Below, piece by piece: positions 1-5,762 of a stretch of 5,762 nt of DNA. How positions within the stretch are numbered: position 1 is the first letter of the stretch; each line of letters opens with the position of its first letter. A model generated the notes under the pieces. That model was not told the origin of the DNA and searched no databases. It saw nothing but the letters and a program-made list of their open reading frames with translations. The stretch lies in NCBI GenBank assembly GCA_002383105.1, contig DFXC01000133.1:6929-12690 (forward strand), given 5' to 3'. A program made the position numbers and the translations under genes. The DNA comes from Hyphomicrobiaceae bacterium UBA4118 (GTDB taxonomy: Bacteria > Pseudomonadota > Alphaproteobacteria > Rhizobiales > Methyloligellaceae).

Positions 1-258
1 ACGCCCTGCCGCGAGGGCACCGGCTGGATGTGGCGCGTGCTTGAGCGCATGGCCAAGGGCCAAGCCGAGAAGGGCGAGATCGATATGCTACTCGAGGTGA
101 GCTACCAGGTAGAAGGCCACACCATCTGCGCGCTCGGCGATGCCGCGGCGTGGCCGGTGCAGGGTCTCATCCGCCATTTCCGCCACGTCATCGAGGAGCG
201 CATCGATGCGCAAGCCACCAAGCCGTTCGCTCCCTCCGTTCCCGTAGCGGCTGAATGA
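1..258 (+). CDS. nuoF: NADH-quinone oxidoreductase subunit F, C-terminal part (5' end outside window)
   Basis: NuoF is the peripheral-arm subunit of complex I that binds NADH and FMN and carries the [4Fe-4S] cluster N3. Only the last 85 residues are here, read in frame from base 1 to the TGA at 256-258. The fragment opens with TPCREG, the end of the SCGxCxPCREG motif, so its Cys3 is the third N3 ligand. The fourth is Cys43 in HTICALGD, 40 residues later, about the spacing expected of the family. The helical segment between them and the tail rich in Ala, Pro and Val fit the normal C-terminus. The NADH and FMN sites lie upstream of the window. nuoG follows after 10 bases, the usual operon order. 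The identification rests on the two cysteine motifs and on the neighbouring genes. Confidence 0.96.
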   Translation, partial: TPCREGTGWMWRVLERMAKGQAEKGEIDMLLEVSYQVEGHTICALGDAAAWPVQGLIRHFRHVIEERIDAQATKPFAPSVPVAAE

Positions 259-268
259 GAGACCTTAG

Positions 269-2386
269 ATGCCTAAGCTGATCATCAACCGCAGCGAGAT
301 CGAGGTGCCGAACGGCATCACCCTGATCCAGGCTTGCGAGCTTGCCGGCGTCGAGATCCCGCGCTTCTGCTATCACGAGCGTCTCTCCATAGCCGGCAAT
401 TGCCGCATGTGCCTGGTCGAGGTGGCCCATATGCCGAAGCCGGTGGCCTCCTGCGCCATGGCCGTCAACGATCTCAGACCCTCGCGCGACGGCACTCCGC
501 CCACCATCATCACCGACTCCGAGACGGTGAAGAAGGCGCGCGAGGGCGTGCTCGAGTTCTTGCTCATCAATCATCCGCTCGACTGCCCGATCTGCGACCA
601 AGGCGGCGAATGCGACCTGCAGGACCAGACCATGGCCTATGGCTTCGACGCCAGCCGCTTCCAGGACAACAAGCGGGCCGTCGAGGACAAATATCTCGGG
701 CCCCTGATCGGCACCTACATGACGCGCTGCATCCACTGCACGCGCTGTGTGCGCTTCATGACCGAGGTCGCCGGTGTCGAGGAGCTTGGCGCCATCGGCC
801 GCGGCGAGGACATGGAGATCACCACCTATCTCGAGCAGGGCGTGATGTCGAACCTGTCGGGCAACGTGGTCGATCTCTGCCCCGTGGGCGCGCTGACCTC
901 CAAGCCTTACGCCTTCATGGCGCGCCCCTGGGAGCTGACCAAGACGCTCTCGATCGACGTCATGGATGCGCTTGGCAGCGCCATACGCGTCGATGCCCGC
1001 GGCCGCGAGGTGATGCGCATCCTGCCGCGGGTCAACGACGCCATCAACGAGGAGTGGATCTCCGACAAGGCCCGCCACGTGTGGGACGGCCTGCGCACCC
1101 AGAGGCTCGACCGCCCCTATGTGCGGCGGAACGGCAAGCTCGATGGGGCCACCTGGGACGAGGTCTTTGGCGTCATTGCCGCCAAGCTCAAGGGGCTCGA
1201 TGGCGCCCGCTTCGGGGCGATCGCCGGCGACCTCGCCGCGGCAGAGGAGATGTTCGCGCTGAAACTGCTCACCGAGCGGCTCGGCTCGCCTCATATCGAC
1301 TGCCGCCAGGATGGCGCAAAGCTCGATCCTGCGCTTGGCCGCGCCACCTATCTGTTCAACTCCACCATCGCCGGCATCGACCAGGCCGATGCCATTCTCC
1401 TCGTCGGCAGCAACCCGCGCCACGAGGCCCCAGTGCTCAATGCCCGCATCTTGAAGCGCGCCCGCCAGTGTCAGGGGCGTTTGCCTGTTGGTCTCGTCGG
1501 CGAGGAGGCGGATCTTACCTATGCTTATGACTATCTCGGCGCGGGCCCGGAGACGCTGGTCAAGATCGCCGACGGCTCCCATCCCTTCCTCAAAAAGCTC
1601 GAAGGGATTGAGCGGCCCATGCTGATCCTGGGGCAGGCGGCACTTGCCCGGCCCGATGGCGCGGCGGTGCTTGCCCTTGCCGCCCAGGCCGCACTCGCCA
1701 TGGGTGCGCTCAAGCCGGCGCTGTCCTGGAACGGCTTCAATGTCCTGCACACGGCTGCGGCACGCGTGGCAGGTCTCGATCTCGGCCTTGTGCCCGCCAA
1801 AGGTGGCCTCGATGTCGAGTCGATGCTCGAAGCCGCCGCCAAGGGCAAGATCGAGGTCCTCTATCTGCTTGGCGCCGACGAGGTCGCCATGGAAGACGTA
1901 GGCGCGGAGACTTTCGTCATCTATCAGGGAAGCCACGGCGACGCGGGCGCCCATCGCGCCGACGTGATCCTTCCGGGTGCTGCCTATACCGAGAAGGACG
2001 GAACTTACGTGAACACCGAAGGCCGGACGCAGATGACATCCCGCGCCGTCTTTCCGCCGGGCGATGCGCGCGAGGATTGGACAATCCTCAGGGCGCTATC
2101 AGGCGTGCTGGGCCGGCCGCTGCCGTTCGATACGGCGCAGCAGCTCCGCGCCAAGATGTTCGAGGCGCATCCGCATTTAGCGCTGCTCGATCTGATAGAT
2201 CCTGCCGACGCCTCAGCAATCGAGCGCGTCGCCAAGCAGCCAACCAAGGCTGGCAGGGAGCGCTTCGGCCGGGCTGTGGAGGATTTCTACCTCACCAACC
2301 CGATCGCGCGCGCGTCAGCCATTATGGCGAAGTTGAGCGCGCTGCATGCCGGCGCAAGCGACAAGGCAACCGGCACCGATGGCTGA
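269..2386 (+). CDS. nuoG: NADH-quinone oxidoreductase subunit G (75 kDa-type iron-sulfur subunit)
   Basis: NuoG (705 residues) is the largest peripheral-arm subunit and passes electrons from NuoF towards NuoI. The N-terminal ferredoxin-like domain carries the N1b [2Fe-2S] ligands Cys34, Cys45, Cys48 and Cys62. Next come the N5 ligands His102, Cys106, Cys109 and Cys115, then the N4 ligands Cys154, Cys157, Cys160 and Cys204. From about residue 220 the protein follows the molybdopterin-oxidoreductase fold that in complex I has lost its cofactor; NPRHE (382-386) and [12 protein letters not shown] (575-586) are recognisable. The extra N7 cysteines known from E. coli NuoG are absent after residue 220, as in mitochondria and most alphaproteobacteria. 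The ATG at 269 gives the family N-terminus (MPKLIINR) and sits 10 bases after nuoF, with only a weak GAGAGA upstream. The 3' end overlaps nuoH by 8 bases. Length is close to alphaproteobacterial homologues. Confidence 0.98.
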   Translation: MPKLIINRSEIEVPNGITLIQACELAGVEIPRFCYHERLSIAGNCRMCLVEVAHMPKPVASCAMAVNDLRPSRDGTPPTIITDSETVKKAREGVLEFLLINHPLDCPICDQGGECDLQDQTMAYGFDASRFQDNKRAVEDKYLGPLIGTYMTRCIHCTRCVRFMTEVAGVEELGAIGRGEDMEITTYLEQGVMSNLSGNVVDLCPVGALTSKPYAFMARPWELTKTLSIDVMDALGSAIRVDARGREVMRILPRVNDAINEEWISDKARHVWDGLRTQRLDRPYVRRNGKLDGATWDEVFGVIAAKLKGLDGARFGAIAGDLAAAEEMFALKLLTERLGSPHIDCRQDGAKLDPALGRATYLFNSTIAGIDQADAILLVGSNPRHEAPVLNARILKRARQCQGRLPVGLVGEEADLTYAYDYLGAGPETLVKIADGSHPFLKKLEGIERPMLILGQAALARPDGAAVLALAAQAALAMGALKPALSWNGFNVLHTAAARVAGLDLGLVPAKGGLDVESMLEAAAKGKIEVLYLLGADEVAMEDVGAETFVIYQGSHGDAGAHRADVILPGAAYTEKDGTYVNTEGRTQMTSRAVFPPGDAREDWTILRALSGVLGRPLPFDTAQQLRAKMFEAHPHLALLDLIDPADASAIERVAKQPTKAGRERFGRAVEDFYLTNPIARASAIMAKLSALHAGASDKATGTDG

Positions 2387-3401
2387 GTTCTGGTCGAGCT
2401 ATGGCCTGCCGCTCGCCCTCATCGTGGCGCAAAGCGTGGCGCTCCTCGTCACGCTCCTGATCGTCGTGGCGTTTCTGCTCTATGCCGACCGCAAGGTCTG
2501 GGCTGCGGTGCAGATGCGGCGCGGGCCGAACGTGGTCGGACCATGGGGACTGTGGCAGTCCTTCGCCGATCTCCTCAAATTCGTGTTCAAGGAGCCCGTG
2601 ATTCCGGCCGGCGCCAACAAGGGCATCTTCCTGCTGGCGCCTCTCGTCACTGCCGGGCTCGCGCTCTCGGCCTGGGCCGTGATGCCAGTTGCCAATGGTT
2701 GGCAGGTCGCCAATATCAATGTCGGCATTCTCTTCATCTTCGCCATATCGAGCTTGCAGGTCTACGGCGTGATCATGGCGGGCTGGGCGTCGAACTCCAA
2801 ATACGCCTTCCTCGCCGCGCTTCGCTCAGCCGCGCAGATGGTCTCTTACGAGGTCTCGATCGGCTTCGTCATCATCACCGTGCTGCTGTGCGCGGGCTCG
2901 CTCAATCTCGGCTCGATCGTGGTGGCGCAGGATTCGAGCTTCGGTCTCTTCGGCTGGTATTGGCTGCCGCTCTTCCCGATGTTCGTGGTGTTCTTCATCT
3001 CGGCGCTGGCCGAGACCAACCGGCCGCCTTTCGACCTGCTCGAGGCCGAGTCTGAGCTCGTCGCGGGCTTCATGGTCGAATACTCCTCGACCCCCTATAT
3101 GCTGTTCATGCTGGGCGAATATGTCGCCATCGTGCTCATGTGCGGGCTCGGCACCGTGCTATTCCTCGGCGGCTGGTTGCCGCCCTTTCCCGTCGCGCCC
3201 TTCACCTGGATTCCAGGCGTGCTATGGTTCGTACTCAAGGTTTGCTTCTTGTTCTTCCTGATCGCCATGGTGAAAGCCATGGTGCCGCGTTATCGCTACG
3301 ATCAGCTGATGCGGCTCGGGTGGAAGGTGTTCCTGCCCTTGTCGCTCGCTTCCGTCGTCATCGTGGCGGCGGTCTTGCAGCTCTGGCAGCATAGAGGTTG
3401 A
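2379..3401 (+). CDS. nuoH: NADH-quinone oxidoreductase subunit H (membrane, quinone-site subunit)
   Basis: NuoH (340 residues) is the multi-helix membrane subunit that joins the peripheral and membrane arms and helps form the quinone chamber. Family motifs are plain: ADRK (36-39), RRGPN (47-51), [10 protein letters not shown] (63-72), the [16 protein letters not shown] stretch (135-150) with SYE at 156-158, and ETNRPPFD (212-219). The acidic run Glu222, Glu224, Glu226 and Glu234 corresponds to the charged loop and channel near quinone. Repeated hydrophobic segments run from residue 10 to the end, in line with the usual eight helices. I chose the ATG at 2379, which gives MAEFW and the normal length, over an in-frame ATG at 2346 that would add 11 low-complexity residues lying wholly inside nuoG. 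The 8-base overlap with nuoG suggests translational coupling. Residue 221 is Leu where many homologues have Pro or Val; I do not think this matters. Confidence 0.98.
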   Translation: MAEFWSSYGLPLALIVAQSVALLVTLLIVVAFLLYADRKVWAAVQMRRGPNVVGPWGLWQSFADLLKFVFKEPVIPAGANKGIFLLAPLVTAGLALSAWAVMPVANGWQVANINVGILFIFAISSLQVYGVIMAGWASNSKYAFLAALRSAAQMVSYEVSIGFVIITVLLCAGSLNLGSIVVAQDSSFGLFGWYWLPLFPMFVVFFISALAETNRPPFDLLEAESELVAGFMVEYSSTPYMLFMLGEYVAIVLMCGLGTVLFLGGWLPPFPVAPFTWIPGVLWFVLKVCFLFFLIAMVKAMVPRYRYDQLMRLGWKVFLPLSLASVVIVAAVLQLWQHRG

Positions 3402-3402
3402 A

Positions 3403-3408
3403 GAGGAG
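3403..3408 (+). promoter_or_regulatory. Ribosome binding site of nuoI
   Basis: GAGGAG in the 16-base gap after nuoH lies 9 bases before a GTG codon at 3418. It supports the GTG as the start of nuoI over the in-frame ATG at 3457, which has no comparable purine run upstream. Confidence 0.75.
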
Positions 3409-3417
3409 AGCGCCCGC

Positions 3418-3909
3418 GTGAAGCGTCTGGCCGAGGCCGCCAAGTCATTGTTGCTGATGGAGTTTCTGTCAGCCTTCTGGCTTGCTCTGAAATATTTCGT
3501 GGCGCCCAAGCCGACCCTCAACTACCCCTTCGAGAAGGGACCGCTCTCACCCCGCTTCCGCGGCGAGCATGCGCTCAGGCGTTATCCGAACGGCGAGGAG
3601 CGCTGTATCGCCTGCAAGCTCTGCGAGGCGATCTGCCCGGCGCAAGCCATCACCATCGAGGCCGGCCCCCGCCGCAATGACGGCACCCGCCGCGCCACCC
3701 GCTACGACATCGACATGGTGAAATGCATCTATTGCGGCTTCTGCCAGGAGGCCTGCCCGGTTGACGCCATTGTGGAGGGACCGAATTTCGAGTTCGCCAC
3801 CGAGACCCGCGAGGAGCTCTATTATGACAAGGAGCGGCTGCTTGCGAATGGCGACCGTTGGGAGCGCGAGATTGCCAAGAATCTGGCGCTCGATGCGCCT
3901 TACCGGTGA
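3418..3909 (+). CDS. nuoI: NADH-quinone oxidoreductase subunit I (2x[4Fe-4S] ferredoxin-like)
   Basis: NuoI (163 residues) carries clusters N6a and N6b, which bring electrons from NuoG to the last cluster (N2, in NuoB) next to the quinone site. Two classical CxxCxxCxxxCP motifs are complete: Cys63, 66, 69, 73 and Cys103, 106, 109, 113. As usual for two-cluster ferredoxins, the fourth cysteine of each motif probably ligates the other cluster. The N-terminal 30 residues are amphipathic to hydrophobic and should lie against NuoH and the membrane. The stretch from LNYPFEKGP (34-42) to the end, LDAPYR, closely matches the alphaproteobacterial and mitochondrial TYKY form. The start is GTG at 3418, supported by the Shine-Dalgarno at 3403-3408 and by the family length. 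Starting at Met14 (3457) would remove the amphipathic N-terminus. It is followed by the only long gap in the operon. Confidence 0.98.
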   Translation: MKRLAEAAKSLLLMEFLSAFWLALKYFVAPKPTLNYPFEKGPLSPRFRGEHALRRYPNGEERCIACKLCEAICPAQAITIEAGPRRNDGTRRATRYDIDMVKCIYCGFCQEACPVDAIVEGPNFEFATETREELYYDKERLLANGDRWEREIAKNLALDAPYR

Positions 3910-3946
3910 GCGCTCGTTGGGGTATCTTCATAACCCATCCAATGTC

Positions 3947-3969
3947 ATGCCCGGCCTCGCGCCGGGCAT
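3947..3969. repeat. Left hairpin of the palindromic repeat
   Basis: ATGCCCGGC (3947-3955) and GCCGGGCAT (3961-3969) pair perfectly over 9 bases around the loop CTCGC (3956-3960). Six bases after the stem there is a run of only four T (3976-3979), too short and too distant for a convincing intrinsic terminator. In the nuo transcript it could act as a stem that slows ribosomes or exonucleases. Confidence 0.85.
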
Positions 3970-4006
3970 CCCACGTTTTGCAGGCTCAAACGCATCAAAC
4001 ACGTGG

Positions 4007-4029
4007 ATGGCCGGGACACGCTCGGCCAT
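4007..4029. repeat. Right hairpin of the palindromic repeat
   Basis: ATGGCCGGG (4007-4015) pairs with CTCGGCCAT (4021-4029) over 9 positions, eight Watson-Crick and one G-T wobble (4014 with 4022), around the loop ACACG (4016-4020). Stem and loop lengths equal those of the left hairpin. It ends 33 bases before the nuoJ start, leaving the ribosome landing site single-stranded. Confidence 0.83.
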
Positions 4030-4062
4030 GACGGAAATCGTGGTCCCTGCGAAGAAGTCTGC

Positions 4063-4671
4063 ATGCTAAGCGCACTGTTCTTCTATCTCTTCGCCATCCT
4101 CTGCGTGGGCGCGGCCTTCATGGTCATTTCCGTGAAGAATCCTGTGCACGCCGTGCTGTTCCTGATCCTCGCCTTCTTCAACGCCGCCGGCCTGTTCGTG
4201 CTGCTCGGCGCCGAGTTCCTCGCCATGATCCTGGTGGTGGTCTATGTCGGCGCCGTGCTCGTGTTGTTCCTGTTCGTGGTGATGATGCTCGATGTGGACT
4301 TCGCCGTCCTCCGCGCCGGCTTCCTCAAATATCTGCCGATCGGCGCCACCATCGGCATTCTGCTCCTGGTTGAGCTCATCTTCATCGTCGGCGCCTGGAT
4401 CACGGCCCCCGACATCGTCGCGCAAGCGCCCACGCCTCCTGCTTCGGACGTGACCAACACCGAGGCCCTCGGCCTGATCCTCTATACCCGCTACGTCTAT
4501 CTGTTTGAGGCCGCCGGTCTCATCCTGCTGGTTGCCATGATCGGCGCCATCGTGCTGACCCTCCAGCATAAGCGAGACGTGCGGCGGCAGTCGGTCGCCG
4601 CACAAGTCGGCCGCACGCGCGAGATGGCCGTCGAGGTGGTCGAGGTCGAATCGGGGAGGGGGCTGTCGTGA
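4063..4671 (+). CDS. nuoJ: NADH-quinone oxidoreductase subunit J (membrane)
   Basis: NuoJ (202 residues) is a membrane-arm subunit (ND6 in mitochondria) between NuoH and NuoK, involved in coupling quinone reduction to proton transfer. Five hydrophobic segments are visible at about residues 3-23, 29-48, 52-76, 90-113 and 145-167. The third, from [19 protein letters not shown] (51-69) onward, is the conserved helix known in structures for a pi-bulge, with Tyr61 and the glycine at 63 in place. NPVHAVLF (26-33) is also typical. The 35-residue tail is charged and poorly conserved, as expected. I start at ATG 4063 (MLSALFFYL), where the family begins, preceded by only a weak GAAGAAG purine run (4051-4057). 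A longer in-frame reading from GTG 4003 would translate part of the repeat and is not credible. The TGA overlaps the nuoK GTG by four bases. Confidence 0.96.
   Translation: MLSALFFYLFAILCVGAAFMVISVKNPVHAVLFLILAFFNAAGLFVLLGAEFLAMILVVVYVGAVLVLFLFVVMMLDVDFAVLRAGFLKYLPIGATIGILLLVELIFIVGAWITAPDIVAQAPTPPASDVTNTEALGLILYTRYVYLFEAAGLILLVAMIGAIVLTLQHKRDVRRQSVAAQVGRTREMAVEVVEVESGRGLS
4655..4659 (+). promoter_or_regulatory. Ribosome binding site of nuoK
   Basis: GGAGG inside the purine run at 4653-4661, within the last codons of nuoJ, lies 8 bases before the GTG at 4668. This is the strongest Shine-Dalgarno seen in the window. It fixes GTG as the nuoK start and fits coupled translation through the GTGA overlap. 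Confidence 0.8.
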
Positions 4672-4976
4672 CCGTCGGGCTGTCCCACTACCTCACCGTC
4701 GCCGCCATCCTGTTCACCCTCGGGATTTTCGGCATCTTCCTAAATCGCAAGAACGTCATCGTCATTTTGATGTCCATCGAGCTGATGTTGCTTGCGGTGA
4801 ACATCAATCTCGTCGCCTTCTCCTCCTTCCATGGCGATCTGGTAGGCCAGGTCTATGCGCTGATCGTGCTCACGGTCGCTGCCGCCGAGGCGGCAATCGG
4901 GCTTGCCCTCGTCGTCGTCTATTTCCGCAACCGCGGCACCATCGACGTTGCCGAAATCGACCTGCTCCAGGGCTGA
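4668..4976 (+). CDS. nuoK: NADH-quinone oxidoreductase subunit K (membrane)
   Basis: NuoK (102 residues) is the small three-helix membrane subunit (ND4L in mitochondria) that carries part of the hydrophilic axis through the membrane arm. Helices lie at about residues 7-25, 29-52 and 59-86. The two glutamates essential in this family are present: Glu38 in MSIELML (E. coli Glu36) and Glu74 in [10 protein letters not shown] (E. coli Glu72). The NINLVAF motif (45-51) is also typical. Length is exactly what the family shows. The GTG start overlaps the nuoJ stop as GTGA and has a strong Shine-Dalgarno. nuoL follows after 13 bases. Confidence 0.98.
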   Translation: MTVGLSHYLTVAAILFTLGIFGIFLNRKNVIVILMSIELMLLAVNINLVAFSSFHGDLVGQVYALIVLTVAAAEAAIGLALVVVYFRNRGTIDVAEIDLLQG

Positions 4977-4989
4977 CCTAAGACCCGCG

Positions 4990-5762
4990 ATGTATCAGGC
5001 AATCGTCTTCCTCCCGCTGCTTGGCGCGATCTTCGCAGGGCTATTCGGCCGCCTCGTCGGCGCTCGCGCCTCGGAGGTCGTCACCACGACGCTGGTGCTG
5101 ATCACAATGCTGCTCTCCTTTATCGCCTTCTACCAGGTGGCGCTTCAGGGCCAGGAGGAGCGGATCGAGCTTGTGCGCTGGATCGATTCGGGCGCCCTCA
5201 AATCCGCCTGGTCGCTCCGCATCGACACGCTCACCGCCGTGATGCTCGTGGTGGTCACCACGGTCTCAGGCCTCGTGCATCTCTATTCCGTCGGCTACAT
5301 GGAGGAGGACCCGCACCGGCCGCGCTTCTTCGCTTTTCTCTCGCTCTTCACCTTCGCCATGCTGGCGCTGGTGACGGCCGACGATTTCCTGCAGCTCTTT
5401 TTCGGGTGGGAGGGCGTCGGTTTGATGAGCTACCTCCTCATCGGCTTCTGGTATCACAAGCCCGCAGCCAACGCCGCCGCCATCAAGGCCTTCATCGTCA
5501 ACCGCGTCGGCGATTTCGGCTTCGCGCTCGGCATCTTCGCCGTCTTCACCCTGTTCAACTCCATCCAATACGACACTGTGTTCGCCTCGGTCCCCGACCA
5601 GGTCGGCAAGACCATGGAGTTTCTCGGGATGCAGATCGACGCGCTGACACTCATCTGCTTGCTCCTGTTCATGGGTGCCATGGGCAAGTCGGCGCAGTTC
5701 CTGCTGCACACCTGGCTTCCCGACGCCCTGGAGGGCCCCACGCCCGTCTCGGCGCTGATCCT
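4990..5762 (+). CDS. nuoL: NADH-quinone oxidoreductase subunit L, N-terminal part (3' end outside window)
   Basis: NuoL (ND5) is the outermost antiporter-like, proton-translocating subunit of the membrane arm. The first 257 codons are here, somewhat under half of the usual length, and the frame is intact to the edge. Hydrophobic helices alternate with short loops from MYQAIVFLPLLGA onward. Key residues are present: Glu141 in FFGWEGVGLMSY (E. coli Glu144), Asp175 in NRVGDFGF (E. coli Asp178) and Lys233 in GKSAQFLLHTWLPDA (E. coli Lys229). The ATG at 4990 gives the expected N-terminus; upstream there is no strong Shine-Dalgarno in the 13-base gap after nuoK. Two residues near the edge differ from consensus: Leu247 where Met is usual, and residue 258, begun by CT and so Leu, where His is almost invariant. 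The long lateral helix and remaining helices lie beyond the window. Confidence 0.97.
   Translation, partial: MYQAIVFLPLLGAIFAGLFGRLVGARASEVVTTTLVLITMLLSFIAFYQVALQGQEERIELVRWIDSGALKSAWSLRIDTLTAVMLVVVTTVSGLVHLYSVGYMEEDPHRPRFFAFLSLFTFAMLALVTADDFLQLFFGWEGVGLMSYLLIGFWYHKPAANAAAIKAFIVNRVGDFGFALGIFAVFTLFNSIQYDTVFASVPDQVGKTMEFLGMQIDALTLICLLLFMGAMGKSAQFLLHTWLPDALEGPTPVSALI

Larger units (their letters stand above)
3944..4032. repeat. Dispersed palindromic repeat element between nuoI and nuoJ
   Basis: This element fills most of the 153-base nuoI-nuoJ gap (3910-4062). Its ends are GTCATG (3944-3949) and CATGAC (4027-4032), exact reverse complements. Further in, CCACGTTTTG (3971-3980) pairs with CAAACACGTGG (3996-4006) with one bulged C at 4000, around a central 15-base spacer (3981-3995). 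Each arm also holds its own 9-base-pair hairpin with a 5-base loop. From memory, the layout and wording (GTCATG, CCCGGGC, CATCCACGT) resemble a high-copy intergenic repeat of Bradyrhizobium and related Hyphomicrobiales, comparable to enterobacterial REP/BIME units. No second copy occurs in this window, so copy number is inferred. No target duplication or transposase gene is visible. The gap also has a weak hairpin at 3920-3936 before the element and about 30 ordinary bases after it. Confidence 0.85.

Noticed and set aside
334..1530. 398-codon + strand frame inside nuoG, Arg- and His-rich
   Set aside because: It is the +2 shadow of nuoG; the Arg-rich low-complexity product is typical of an out-of-frame GC-rich reading.
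188..1954. 588-codon open frame on the minus strand opposite nuoG
   Set aside because: It is complementary to a well-supported nuoG with all its ligands, has a composition rich in His, Ala, Gly, Asp and Glu typical of shadows of GC-rich genes, shows no recognisable domain, and reflects the scarcity of stop codons in that frame.
2346..2378. Upstream ATG as the nuoH start
   Set aside because: It would add 11 residues ([11 protein letters not shown]) translated from inside nuoG; the ATG at 2379 gives the family N-terminus and length.
3920..3936. Small hairpin GGGTAT / ATAACCC just after nuoI
   Set aside because: Only six pairs with one bulge and a 4-base loop; too weak to call a terminator or regulatory element.
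3947..3979. Intrinsic terminator after nuoI (left hairpin plus TTTT)
   Set aside because: The T run has only four bases and begins six bases after the stem; the operon clearly continues in nuoJ-L with no visible promoter in between. Partial termination cannot be excluded.
3944..4032. CRISPR array or insertion sequence
   Set aside because: There is one inverted pair only, no regularly spaced direct repeats, and no transposase frame or target duplication.
4066..4605. 179-codon minus-strand open frame opposite nuoJ, very rich in His, Glu and Gln
   Set aside because: The composition is what antisense reading of a hydrophobic membrane gene in GC-rich DNA gives; no start signal or domain supports it.
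5266..5709. 147-codon minus-strand open frame opposite nuoL, rich in Glu and Val
   Set aside because: Same artefact: antisense of a conserved membrane protein gene, with no independent evidence.

Overview
The window is one uninterrupted stretch of an operon for respiratory complex I (proton-pumping NADH:quinone oxidoreductase, NDH-1), all on the + strand. The gene order is nuoF (3' end), nuoG, nuoH, nuoI, nuoJ, nuoK and nuoL (5' end). Both edges cut through genes. The organism is most likely an alphaproteobacterium, probably of the order Hyphomicrobiales (Rhizobiales). Reasons are the high GC content, a mitochondrial-type NuoG without the extra N7 cluster cysteines, NuoH and NuoI sequences of the alphaproteobacterial/mitochondrial type, and a dispersed palindromic repeat of a kind I recall from Bradyrhizobium and its relatives. 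Genus cannot be decided from the window.

Layout: positions 1-258 hold the C-terminal end of NuoF with the last two ligands of cluster N3. Positions 269-2386 hold NuoG, with clusters N1b, N5 and N4. NuoH (2379-3401) overlaps the end of nuoG by 8 bases. NuoI (3418-3909) starts with GTG behind a clear Shine-Dalgarno. A 153-base gap follows (3910-4062), occupied mainly by an imperfect inverted repeat made of two small hairpins (3944-4032). Then come NuoJ (4063-4671), NuoK (4668-4976, 4-base overlap with nuoJ) and the first 257 codons of NuoL (4990 to the edge). Apart from the nuoI-nuoJ gap, genes overlap or lie 10-16 bases apart.

The genes form one machine. NuoF takes electrons from NADH through FMN. 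The iron-sulfur chain in NuoF, NuoG and NuoI carries them to quinone bound near NuoH. NuoH, NuoJ, NuoK and NuoL, in the membrane arm, couple this to proton translocation. All iron-sulfur ligands expected within the window are present, as are the membrane glutamates and lysine I checked, so the complex should be functional.

I found no undescribed system here. The most notable point is the palindromic repeat inside the operon, with a compensated base-pair swap between its two hairpins and a reading frame that stays open into nuoJ. A second, weaker point is an unusual leucine where NuoL almost always has histidine, at the very edge of the window.
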